Part shown: positions 1 through 6,889 of the stretch, in pieces
Layout of the letters: every line of letters starts with the position of its first letter
How positions within the stretch are numbered: position 1 is the first letter of the stretch
Assembly (NCBI GenBank): GCA_046304235.1
Contig: JBKCEW010000100.1
Coordinates: forward strand, 1 to 14,148
Direction of reading: 5' to 3'
Origin: CANHVK01 sp046304235
Lineage (GTDB): Bacteria > Bacteroidota > Bacteroidia > Flavobacteriales_D > Crocinitomicaceae
DNA length: 14,148 bases
Made by a program: the position numbers and the translations under genes
Notes under the pieces: model-generated
What the model saw: only the letters and a program-made list of their open reading frames with translations
Told to the model about the DNA's origin: nothing
Database searches by the model: none

Positions 1-384
1 AAACGAATTACAGATGATATGGTAAGTGCTGATTTTAAAGGTACTATTTCAGATGCTCACCGAGTAATAAATACGTTGAATAAAACATTAGAAGAAGCCG
101 AAAAAGGCAATGGAAATCTATCTAAATTACTAAAAGACGAAGCTTTGTACAACGACCTTGTAAAATCTAATATAAAATTACAAGAGTTGTTGATAGATGT
201 AAAGGAAAATCCAAAACGTTATGTTCATTTTTCTGTTTTTGGTCGGAAAGACAAGAATAAAGCAGAGGAGAATATTGTTGTGAAAGAAAAAAAGAAAAGA
301 AAAAAAAGGGGACAAATTCAAATTGAACAAAATCCGGTTACAGATGTTCATCTAAAAAATCACGATTCAATACAAAAAAAGTAA
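1..384 (+). CDS. MCE/MlaD family lipid-transport protein, C-terminal end (partial)
   Basis: The reading frame is open from base 1, so the gene starts upstream and only its last 127 codons are here. An ATG at 19 is internal, not the start. The visible part is a helical segment with leucines spaced as in a coiled coil (roughly residues 15-65 of the fragment), followed by NPKRYVHFSVFG, an ending I recognise from flavobacterial MlaD/MCE proteins. MCE proteins are anchored in the inner membrane and form hexameric rings or tubes that carry lipids between the two membranes. The N-terminal membrane anchor and the MCE domain lie outside the window. The last 45 or so residues form a lysine-rich tail encoded by A-rich runs and look variable. 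The next gene starts 3 bases after the stop, so the two are probably cotranscribed. The family call rests on the C-terminal motif alone. Confidence 0.8.
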   Translation, partial: KRITDDMVSADFKGTISDAHRVINTLNKTLEEAEKGNGNLSKLLKDEALYNDLVKSNIKLQELLIDVKENPKRYVHFSVFGRKDKNKAEENIVVKEKKKRKKRGQIQIEQNPVTDVHLKNHDSIQKK

Positions 385-387
385 TTT

Positions 388-1716
388 ATGGCGATTATAA
401 TTTTCTCAATATTAGTGGTAGGAGGATTTTATTGGTTCTCTAAAAACGTAATGCAAGTTCGTTCTAACATTCTATTAGGTAGAGAGATTGATCGTTCAGA
501 AAACGCATCAGAGCGTTGGAAGACAATGTTATTAGTTGCATTTGGACAGAAAAAAATGTTTACTAGACCAATACCTGCTTTGTTGCACTTATGTTTGTAT
601 GTCGCTTTCATTATCACTCAAATTGAATTGATTGAAATTCTTGCAGATGGTTTTACAGGATCACACAGATTGTTTCGTTCTAATTTAGGTGGATTTTACA
701 CGTTTATGATCAGTTTTATTGAGATTTTATCCGTATTAGCTTTTGTTGCTACTCTGGTTTTTTTATCAAGAAGAAATTTGTTGAAATTACCACGATTTAA
801 CATGAAAGAATTAGCAGGTTGGCCTACCAAAGATGCTAATTTGATCTTAATTATGGAAATTGTATTAGTGACTTTTATTTTTATGATGAATGGAGCAGAT
901 GAGGTGATGTTTAATAGAGGTATCTCACATGCAGCTCATGGTATAAAAGATTCATTTAATTTTAGTATTTCGGGTTGTATAGGACCAATGTTGTTTGGCG
1001 GAGTATCTGATGGAGGTCTGGAAGTTATCGAAAGAATAGGTTGGTGGGGTCATTTATTAATGGTATTGACTTTTTTAAATTATTTACCTTATTCAAAGCA
1101 TTTTCATATTGTATTGGCATTCCCAAATACGTATTATTCTAATTTGGAGAAAAAAGGAAAGTTTACAAATCTAGCTTCTGTTACTGAAGAAGTGAAAAAA
1201 ATGATGGATCCTTCCATCGATCCTTTTGCTGCAACAGGAAATGAAGGAGAAGTTTCACAACGTTTTGGTGCGAAAGATGTAACTGATTTGACTTGGAAAA
1301 ATTTATTGGATGCATATACATGTACTGAATGCGGTAGATGTACATCATCGTGTCCAGCAAATCAAACAGGTAAATTGTTATCACCTCGTAAAATTATGAT
1401 GGATACAAGAGATCGCTTGGTTGAATTAGGCGAAGGTATTCGTAAAAACGGGAAAGAGTATACCGATGGAAAAAGTCTTTTAGGGGATTATATTACTGAA
1501 GAAGAAATTTGGGCATGTACTTCTTGTAATGCTTGTGTACAAGAATGTCCTGTGAATATTGATCCACTTTCTATTATTGTTGATTTGAGAAGGTATTTAG
1601 TGATGGAAGAGTCAAAAATGCCAACTGAATTGACGGGTATGATGTCAAATATCGAGAATAATGGAGCTCCTTGGCAGTTTTCACCTGCAGATAGAGGAAA
1701 CTGGATTAATGAGTAA
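388..1716 (+). CDS. Membrane-bound (Fe-S)-binding oxidoreductase subunit, NarI-like membrane part plus two 4Fe-4S motifs
   Basis: A 442-residue inner-membrane electron-transfer protein. Hydrophobic segments lie near residues 1-17, 62-85, 103-127, 152-168 and 219-236. Histidines H67, H93, H222, H238 and H240 lie in or beside them and are candidates for haem b ligands; the PYSKHFHI stretch (234-241) is typical of the family. The soluble C-terminal part has two ferredoxin-type motifs, C312-C315-C318-C322-P and C377-C380-C383-C387-P, enough for two 4Fe-4S clusters. In fused relatives (FadF, mycobacterial EtfD, EMO of syntrophs) this layout is followed by two CCG domains. Here those domains sit in a separate protein at 2255. 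My inference is that the two form one complex passing electrons from ETF or another soluble donor to menaquinone. The donor is not shown by the sequence. The start at 388 follows the upstream stop by 3 bases. Confidence 0.88.
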   Translation: MAIIIFSILVVGGFYWFSKNVMQVRSNILLGREIDRSENASERWKTMLLVAFGQKKMFTRPIPALLHLCLYVAFIITQIELIEILADGFTGSHRLFRSNLGGFYTFMISFIEILSVLAFVATLVFLSRRNLLKLPRFNMKELAGWPTKDANLILIMEIVLVTFIFMMNGADEVMFNRGISHAAHGIKDSFNFSISGCIGPMLFGGVSDGGLEVIERIGWWGHLLMVLTFLNYLPYSKHFHIVLAFPNTYYSNLEKKGKFTNLASVTEEVKKMMDPSIDPFAATGNEGEVSQRFGAKDVTDLTWKNLLDAYTCTECGRCTSSCPANQTGKLLSPRKIMMDTRDRLVELGEGIRKNGKEYTDGKSLLGDYITEEEIWACTSCNACVQECPVNIDPLSIIVDLRRYLVMEESKMPTELTGMMSNIENNGAPWQFSPADRGNWINE

Positions 1717-1720
1717 TTTA

Positions 1721-1786
1721 AGGCATTAGGCAATAGGCAAAAGACATTAGACAGGAGACAAAAGACAGGAGACAAAAGACATTAGA
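1721..1786 (+). repeat. Tandem heptamer array, consensus AGACANN
   Basis: Nine consecutive seven-base units can be read without any gap: aggcatt, aggcaat, aggcaaa, agacatt, agacagg, agacaaa, agacagg, agacaaa, agacatt, then a partial unit aga. The pattern is A-G-R-C-A-N-N. There is a higher-order 14-base repeat (agacagg plus agacaaa, twice, 1749-1776) flanked on both sides by agacatt. It begins 4 bases after the stop codon of the Fe-S membrane gene and fills about half of the gap before the HAD-like gene. Seven-base tandem repeats are known in intergenic DNA of several bacterial groups; the function of this one is unknown. Confidence 0.85.
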
Positions 1787-1837
1787 ATGAAGATAATAAG
1801 TGATTAAACTCTAAAATAAAACGAAAAAAATAGGAAT

Positions 1838-2251
1838 ATGGAATTAATACCAATAAATGAAAATGGACAAGCAATTAGTCCTGTTTTACCTTCTCATGTA
1901 AAGAATTATTTAATTGATATTGATGGAACAATCTGCGATGATATTCCAAATGAAGAACCAGAAAGAATGTTAACAGCAGCAGTATATCCTGATGCATTGG
2001 AGACATTAAATAAATGGTTTGATGAGGGGCATATTATTACTTTTTTTACGTCTCGAACAGAAGACCATAGAGAATACACGGAGCGTTGGTTAGCACAACA
2101 TGGGTTTAATTATCACGGATTATTAATGGGAAAACCCAGAGGAGGTAATTACCATTGGATAGATAATCATATGGTTCGAGCTACCCAGTTTAAAGGTAAA
2201 TTTACAGATTTAGTAGAAGAACGTGCAACAATTCAAGTTTTTGAAAAATAA
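1838..2251 (+). CDS. Small HAD-superfamily phosphatase-like protein
   Basis: A 137-residue protein with the four HAD motifs in order: D27-x-D29-G30-T31 (nucleophile and acid/base aspartates), T71/S72 in FFTSR, K99 in MGKPRGG, and D109 in HWIDN. No cap domain of normal size is present, so it is a minimal, probably cytoplasmic HAD fold. Such enzymes usually hydrolyse phosphate esters; the substrate cannot be read from the sequence. I recall flavobacterial homologues carrying the name 'phosphoheptose isomerase', but nothing here resembles the SIS domain of GmhA, so that name looks wrong. The gene sits between the two Fe-S subunit genes, and the CCG gene starts 3 bases after its stop, so it is cotranscribed at least with that one. 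The start is the first ATG of the conserved frame, preceded by an A-rich leader and a weak AGGA. Confidence 0.8.
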   Translation: MELIPINENGQAISPVLPSHVKNYLIDIDGTICDDIPNEEPERMLTAAVYPDALETLNKWFDEGHIITFFTSRTEDHREYTERWLAQHGFNYHGLLMGKPRGGNYHWIDNHMVRATQFKGKFTDLVEERATIQVFEK

Positions 2252-2254
2252 TTT

Positions 2255-3049
2255 ATGAGTACAACATTTCAAGTACCGACAATGGCTGAGTTGATGGCTA
2301 AAGGTGAAACAGCAGATATTTTATTTTGGGTTGGTTGTTCAGGCAGTTTTGATGATCGCGCAAAAAAAATCACAAAGGCAGTAGCAAAAATATTATATGC
2401 GTGTAATGTTAAGTTTGCTGTATTGGGTGCTGAAGAAAGTTGTACGGGAGATCCTGCCAAAAGAGCGGGTAATGAGTTTACTTTTCAAATGCAAGCAATG
2501 ATGAACATCCAGGTATTGGATGGTTATGAAGTAAAAAAGATAGTTACTGCATGTCCTCACTGTTTCAATACTTTGAAAAATGAATATCCTGAATTAGGTG
2601 GAAAATATGAAGTTGTTCACCACACACAATTAATCCAAGAATTAATCAATCAAGGTAGATTGGCTTTAAAAGGTGGAGAACAATACAAAGGGAAGAAAAT
2701 TACTTTCCACGATCCTTGTTATTTAGGAAGAGCGAATGATGTGTATGAAGCGCCGCGTGCATTGATTGAAAAATTAGATGCTGAGTTAGTAGAAATGAAG
2801 CGCTGTAAAACAAATGGGTTGTGTTGTGGAGCAGGAGGAGCACAAATGTTCAAAGAAGCTGAAAAAGGAAACAAAGAAATTAATATTGAACGTACAGAAG
2901 ACGCTTTGGAAACAAACGCTTCAGTAATTGCGACAGGTTGTCCATTTTGTAATACGATGATGACAGATGGCGTGAAGAATTTCAATAAAGAACAAGATAT
3001 TCAAGTATTGGATGTCGCAGAATTAATAGCAAATGCAGCAGATTTATAA
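2255..3049 (+). CDS. CCG-domain (cysteine-rich) Fe-S oxidoreductase subunit
   Basis: A 264-residue soluble protein with two cysteine-rich CCG domains of the HdrB/GlcF type. The C-terminal domain has the full pattern C155, C190-C191-G192, C229-x-x-C232 (CX34CCGX36CXXC), which in related proteins binds a non-cubane 4Fe-4S cluster. The N-terminal domain has C28, C63-T-G, C100-x-x-C103: the same spacing but only one of the paired cysteines, in the family-typical ESCTGDPAKR context. No membrane segment is seen, so it must dock on a partner. The 442-residue membrane protein upstream has what this one lacks, and fused versions of both halves exist in other phyla. I infer a two-subunit ETF:menaquinone-type oxidoreductase. 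Heterodisulfide reductase or lactate/glycolate oxidase subunits are less likely, because no HdrA, HdrC, FAD oxidase or LutBC gene is nearby. The 3' end overlaps the next gene by 17 bases. Confidence 0.87.
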   Translation: MSTTFQVPTMAELMAKGETADILFWVGCSGSFDDRAKKITKAVAKILYACNVKFAVLGAEESCTGDPAKRAGNEFTFQMQAMMNIQVLDGYEVKKIVTACPHCFNTLKNEYPELGGKYEVVHHTQLIQELINQGRLALKGGEQYKGKKITFHDPCYLGRANDVYEAPRALIEKLDAELVEMKRCKTNGLCCGAGGAQMFKEAEKGNKEINIERTEDALETNASVIATGCPFCNTMMTDGVKNFNKEQDIQVLDVAELIANAADL

Positions 3050-3482
3050 TTTTTTTGAAGGATTTGCAGACGATAGCCGTGTATGGATATATACTGCTAA
3101 TCGCCCATTAGATCCTACAGAAGCCGTTTTTGTTCAAGAGAATTTAGATTCTTTTGCGAATCATTGGAAAGCGCATGGTTCTCAATTAAAAGCAAAAGCG
3201 AGAATGATGAATGAATTTACGATTGTATTTGTCGTAGATCAGGACCAAGCTGAAGCTTCTGGTTGTTCTGTAGATAGTTCTGTGCGTTTTGTCAAAGAAA
3301 TCGGAAAAGAATTGAACGTTGACTTTTTTAATCGTTTAAATGTCTTGATTGAAACAGATAATAGAGAGCGTAAATTACACCCATACCGCAAGTTATCAGA
3401 ATTACCCTCAGGATATGCTTATTACAATCCACTTGTTCAATCACTGAAAGAGTTGAAGGAAGAGTGGTATGTAGTCAAATAA
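3033..3482 (+). CDS. Conserved Bacteroidota protein of unknown function (often mislabelled ABC transporter ATPase)
   Basis: A 149-residue, probably cytoplasmic protein with no signal peptide or membrane segment. I recognise it as a lineage-restricted family that appears in flavobacterial genomes as 'ABC transporter ATPase'. The sequence does not support that name: there is no Walker A (GxxxxGKS/T), no LSGGQ signature and no Walker B. Motifs that can be seen are DDSRVWIYTANRPL near the N terminus, FTIVFVVDQ in the middle and ERKLHPYRKL near the C terminus. The start at 3033 lies inside the end of the CCG gene (17-base overlap, different frame), which implies translational coupling, and it matches the usual family N terminus just before DSRVWIY. 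It is the last gene of the cluster, followed by an intrinsic terminator. Its constant partner may be the Fe-S complex; no function is proposed. Confidence 0.8.
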   Translation: MQQIYNFFEGFADDSRVWIYTANRPLDPTEAVFVQENLDSFANHWKAHGSQLKAKARMMNEFTIVFVVDQDQAEASGCSVDSSVRFVKEIGKELNVDFFNRLNVLIETDNRERKLHPYRKLSELPSGYAYYNPLVQSLKELKEEWYVVK

Positions 3483-3500
3483 AACTTATTTTTTTAGTTA

Positions 3501-3528
3501 AAAGTCTCTCAAATTGGGGGACTTTTTT
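3501..3528 (+). terminator. Intrinsic terminator ending the Fe-S gene cluster
   Basis: A stem of ten pairs, AAAGTCTCTC with GGGGGACTTT (two G-T wobbles), closes a five-base loop AAATT. The right arm runs straight into a T run (six T in total, three of them in the stem). It starts 18 bases after the stop codon of the 149-residue protein gene. Confidence 0.8.
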
Positions 3529-3557
3529 GCTTTATCCATAAAAGAACCGTAAATTTA
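3526..3557 (+). promoter_or_regulatory. Possible Bacteroidota-type promoter for the helicase gene
   Basis: TTTG at 3526-3529 and TAAATTTA at 3550-3557 match the flavobacterial -33 (TTG) and -7 (TAnnTTTG, one mismatch) elements with a 20-base spacer, inside the known 17-23 range. It lies just after the terminator and 18 bases before the helicase start. Short AT-rich matches arise easily by chance here, so this is a prediction only. Confidence 0.4.
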
Positions 3558-3575
3558 TAGCCCCCTAGTAAATAT

Positions 3576-5102
3576 ATGGAAGTATTGGAAGTACAAAATC
3601 AAGAAGTTTTTGAAGCGATGTCTTTATATCCCTTTCAGGAAACGACAGTAGCCTCAATTCTCTTAGAATTGGAAGAAAACGGTTCTAATTTTAATTTGTT
3701 ATATCAACTTCCTACTGGCGGTGGTAAAACAGTTATTTTTTCTGAAATTGCTCGCAGATACATTGAGAAATGGCAAAAGAAGGTCTTAATTCTTACACAT
3801 CGTATTGAACTTTCTGTTCAAACTTCAAAGCAATTATCTGCAATTGACGTTGGAAATAAGGTGATTAATAGTGATGTTAAAAAGCTGAATGAAGAAGATG
3901 ATTTTCCTTGTTTTATCGCTATGGTAGAAACCCTAAACAATCGTTTACAAGAAAATCAAAACTTTATCAATGATGTTGGGTTGGTTATTGTCGATGAAGC
4001 CCATTACAATAGTTTTAGAAAAATCTTTCAATATTATAAAGAAGCAAATATTTTAGGAGTTACTGCAACTCCGTTGAGTTCGAACAAAGCACTACCATTA
4101 AATGATAATTACAATAAATTATTAGTTGGGGAGTGTATTTCTTCTTTAATTGAAAAAGGGTATTTATCTGATGCAGAGACATATACTTATGATGTAAACC
4201 TTCATGGATTAAAAATAGGTTCAAATGGTGACTTTACAGTAAGTAGTTCTGAATTAGTATATGGTAATTACTTTATGCAAGAAAAATTGCTTTTTGCTTA
4301 CGAAGAAGTTGCTATAGGTTCAAAAACGTTGATTTTTAATTCTGGAATAGAAACTTCTATTCGAGTGGAAGAGATGTTTCAAAAAAGAGGTTATAAAATC
4401 AAACATTTAGATTCTACGTTTAGTGATAAAGACCGTAAAGATGTATTGAAATGGTTTAAAGAAACACCAGATGCTATTTTAACTTCAGTAGGGATATTAA
4501 CTACAGGATTTGATGAACCTACAGTCGAAACCATTATTATCAATCGTGCAACTCGTTCGCTTACTTTATATCATCAGATGATTGGTAGAGGTTCACGAAG
4601 ATTACCAAATAAATCACAATTTAAGTTAATTGATTTAGGTAATAACGTAAGGCGATTTGGCTATTGGCAAGATTATATCAATTGGCAAGATGCATTTCGT
4701 TTTCCAGATCGTTTCTTAGAATCTAAGTTATCCGAAGGCGATGATATTGAATTTGAGGTTGAATATGAATTTAATCGCCTTCATAAAGATCGAGTAGATA
4801 CAAGTGTATTAGAAGAATTTTGTATCAAAGAATCTTATTTCGCTTGTTTAGATCGAAATGAAAAAGGGAAATTGGCAGTGGATTATTCTTTAGATAATCA
4901 TTATGAAGCAATAGCAAAATCCGCTACTGATTTTTACGATGCGTTGGAAATTTTGGAAATGCTTCAAGAACATATTGAACATCGATTAAAACAATATACA
5001 AAATGCATTTCGAAGAGTACACCAAATTATTTTAAGTACTTGATGGAAACATATAATCGTCAGTTAAAGCATAAATTACGTACGGCTTTGGATGACGAAT
5101 AA
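3576..5102 (+). CDS. DEAD/DEAH-box superfamily 2 helicase (SSL2-like)
   Basis: A 508-residue ATP-dependent nucleic-acid helicase or translocase. Motifs in order: a Q-motif-like LYPFQ near residue 18; Walker A P46-T-G-G-G-K51-T52; DEAH box D140-E-A-H143; motif III V162-T-A-T-P166; LTTGFDEP as motif V; and motif VI Q334-M-I-G-R-G-S-R341. The two RecA-like domains fill about residues 10-365. The last 140 residues are acidic and helical, and I recognise no domain in them. No nuclease or DNA-binding domain such as HNH, PLD or UvrB-like is visible, so it is not a type III restriction or UvrB protein. It appears to stand alone, with its own likely promoter after the upstream terminator. A role in DNA repair or RNA metabolism is possible; the sequence does not decide. 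There are no defence genes beside it. Confidence 0.88.
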   Translation: MEVLEVQNQEVFEAMSLYPFQETTVASILLELEENGSNFNLLYQLPTGGGKTVIFSEIARRYIEKWQKKVLILTHRIELSVQTSKQLSAIDVGNKVINSDVKKLNEEDDFPCFIAMVETLNNRLQENQNFINDVGLVIVDEAHYNSFRKIFQYYKEANILGVTATPLSSNKALPLNDNYNKLLVGECISSLIEKGYLSDAETYTYDVNLHGLKIGSNGDFTVSSSELVYGNYFMQEKLLFAYEEVAIGSKTLIFNSGIETSIRVEEMFQKRGYKIKHLDSTFSDKDRKDVLKWFKETPDAILTSVGILTTGFDEPTVETIIINRATRSLTLYHQMIGRGSRRLPNKSQFKLIDLGNNVRRFGYWQDYINWQDAFRFPDRFLESKLSEGDDIEFEVEYEFNRLHKDRVDTSVLEEFCIKESYFACLDRNEKGKLAVDYSLDNHYEAIAKSATDFYDALEILEMLQEHIEHRLKQYTKCISKSTPNYFKYLMETYNRQLKHKLRTALDDE

Positions 5103-5122
5103 ACTTTAGAAATTTAACTTTA
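5087..5122 (+). promoter_or_regulatory. Weak candidate promoter for ettA
   Basis: TAACTTTA at 5115-5122 matches the flavobacterial -7 element TAnnTTTG at all but the last base. TTTG at 5087-5090, inside the end of the helicase gene, could serve as the -33 element, but the 24-base spacer is slightly long. It lies 28 bases before the ettA start. The 48-base gap shows no terminator hairpin, so read-through from the helicase gene is also possible. Confidence 0.22.
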
Positions 5123-5150
5123 TATTATTAACTAAAATCTATTTTATTGT

Positions 5151-6836
5151 ATGTCAGAAGATAATAAGATAATATTTTCGATGGTAAAGGTTTCTAAAAC
5201 CACACCAGCAGGAAAACAAATTATTAAAAACATTTACCTTTCGTTTTTCTATGGAGCGAAAATTGGTATCATTGGTTTGAATGGTTCGGGTAAATCGACA
5301 GTAATGAAAATTATTGCAGGTTTAGACCAAGCATATCAAGGGGATGTAGTTTTTTCAGATGGGTATAGTGTGGGGTATTTACCACAGGAACCAGAGTTAG
5401 ATCCTAAGAAAACAGTGAAAGAAATTGTGATGGAAGGTGTTCAAGAAACAGTTGACGTACTGAAAGAATACGAAGAAATCAACAATGCTTTTATGGATGA
5501 GGAAATTATGAGTGATCCAGATAAAATGGATAAACTCATTGCTCGTCAAGGAGAGGTTCAAGATAAAATTGATGCGTTAGATGCGTGGGAGTTAGATGCA
5601 AAACTAGAGCGTGCAATGGATGCTTTACGTTGCCCACCAGATGATCAGTTGATTGAGACTTTATCAGGAGGAGAGAAAAGAAGGGTAGCTTTATGCCGTT
5701 TATTATTACAAACTCCTGATGTATTATTGTTAGATGAGCCTACCAACCACTTGGATGCAGAATCGATTGATTGGTTAGAGCAACATTTACAACAATATAA
5801 AGGAACAGTAATTGCTGTTACCCACGACCGTTATTTCTTGGATAACGTTGCAGGATGGATATTAGAGTTAGATAGAGGAGAAGGTATTCCATGGAAAGGA
5901 AATTATAGTTCATGGTTAGAACAAAAAGGAAAACGTTTAAAAGAAGAAGAAAAGAATGCTTCTAAACGTCAGAAAATGTTAGAGCGTGAGTTGGAATGGG
6001 TAAGAATGAATCCAAAAGCACGACAAGCGAAAAATAAAGCGCGTTTATCAAACTATGATAAATTATTATCAGAAGACGTAAAACAAAGAGAAGATATATT
6101 AGAGATTCCAATTCCAAACGGACCACGTTTAGGTACGAATGTTATTGATGCGATTCATGTTGGAAAGTCGTTTGGTGATAAATTATTGTATGATGATTTG
6201 AACTTTAAATTACCACCTGCTGGAATTGTCGGGGTTATCGGTCCAAATGGTGCGGGTAAAACAACGATTTTCAAAATGATTATGCAGGAATTAATGCCTG
6301 ATTCAGGAGAGTTTACCGTAGGAGATACCGTTAAAATTGGATATGTGGATCAATCTCATAAAGATATTCATCCAGATAAGACTGTATTTGAAGTAGTTTC
6401 TGACGGAATGGAATTTATTGAAATTGGTAATCAAAAAATCAATGCAAGAGCTTATTTGTCTAAATTTAACTTTGCAGGTTCAGATCAAAACAAAAAAGTA
6501 GGGGTGTTGTCTGGTGGTGAACGTAATCGTTTACACTTAGCAATGACCTTAAAAACAGAAGCGAACGTATTGTTATTGGATGAGCCTACGAATGATATCG
6601 ACGTGAATACATTACGTGCATTAGAAGAAGGTATTTTAAACTTTGCTGGTTGTGCGGTAGTAATTTCTCACGATAGATGGTTCTTAGATCGTATTTGTAC
6701 TCACATCCTTGCATTTGAAGGAGATTCTCAAGTGTATTGGTTCGAAGGAACGTATTCAGATTACGAAGAAAATAAAAAGAAACGTTTAGGTGATGAAGGT
6801 CCAAAACGTATTAAATATAGAAAATTGGTGAAGTAA
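5151..6836 (+). CDS. ettA: Energy-dependent translational throttle protein EttA (ABC-F ATPase)
   Basis: A 561-residue soluble protein with two ABC ATPase domains and no membrane segment, the ABC-F layout (E. coli EttA has about 555). Domain 1: Walker A G42-L-N-G-S-G-K-S-T50, signature L171-S-G-G-E175, Walker B with D195-E196 in LLDEPTNHLD. Domain 2: Walker A G364 to T372, signature L453-S-G-G-E457, Walker B D477-E478. An acidic helical insertion at about 95-140 fits the Arm that contacts the ribosomal L1 stalk, and the charged linker at about 240-320 (ERELEWVRMNPKARQ) is the P-site tRNA interaction motif. The ending PKRIKYRKL is also EttA-like. EttA binds the ribosomal E site and slows the first elongation step when ATP is low. 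Antibiotic-resistance ABC-F proteins usually lack an Arm of this kind, so EttA is preferred. The gene appears monocistronic or is first before the repeat-rich gap. Confidence 0.95.
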   Translation: MSEDNKIIFSMVKVSKTTPAGKQIIKNIYLSFFYGAKIGIIGLNGSGKSTVMKIIAGLDQAYQGDVVFSDGYSVGYLPQEPELDPKKTVKEIVMEGVQETVDVLKEYEEINNAFMDEEIMSDPDKMDKLIARQGEVQDKIDALDAWELDAKLERAMDALRCPPDDQLIETLSGGEKRRVALCRLLLQTPDVLLLDEPTNHLDAESIDWLEQHLQQYKGTVIAVTHDRYFLDNVAGWILELDRGEGIPWKGNYSSWLEQKGKRLKEEEKNASKRQKMLERELEWVRMNPKARQAKNKARLSNYDKLLSEDVKQREDILEIPIPNGPRLGTNVIDAIHVGKSFGDKLLYDDLNFKLPPAGIVGVIGPNGAGKTTIFKMIMQELMPDSGEFTVGDTVKIGYVDQSHKDIHPDKTVFEVVSDGMEFIEIGNQKINARAYLSKFNFAGSDQNKKVGVLSGGERNRLHLAMTLKTEANVLLLDEPTNDIDVNTLRALEEGILNFAGCAVVISHDRWFLDRICTHILAFEGDSQVYWFEGTYSDYEENKKKRLGDEGPKRIKYRKLVK

Positions 6837-6885
6837 TTAGATTGTAAAATTGCAGATTACTGATTACTGATTTAGATTGAACATT
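6837..6885 (+). repeat. Degenerate seven-base tandem repeat (core GATTACT)
   Basis: Immediately after the ettA stop the sequence can be read in heptamers: ttagatt, gtaaaat, tgcagat, tactgat, tactgat, ttagatt, gaacatt. The clear core is gattact twice plus gattta (6855-6874), and ttagatt recurs exactly 35 bases apart (6837 and 6872). It has the same period as the array at 1721 but a different unit, and is more decayed. Confidence 0.55.
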
Positions 6886-6889
6886 ACTT

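Noticed and set aside
19..384. ATG at 19 as the true start of the first gene
   Set aside because: The frame is open to base 1 and the protein matches only the C terminus of an MCE protein, so this methionine is internal.
1488..1775. Minus-strand open frame reaching into the heptamer array
   Set aside because: The N-terminal part is just the translated repeat (SPVFCLLSNVFCLLP), and the rest mirrors the second 4Fe-4S motif of the sense gene.
3576..5102. Helicase as part of a phage-defence or restriction system
   Set aside because: No methylase, nuclease, specificity subunit, toxin or other defence gene is adjacent, and its neighbours are housekeeping genes.
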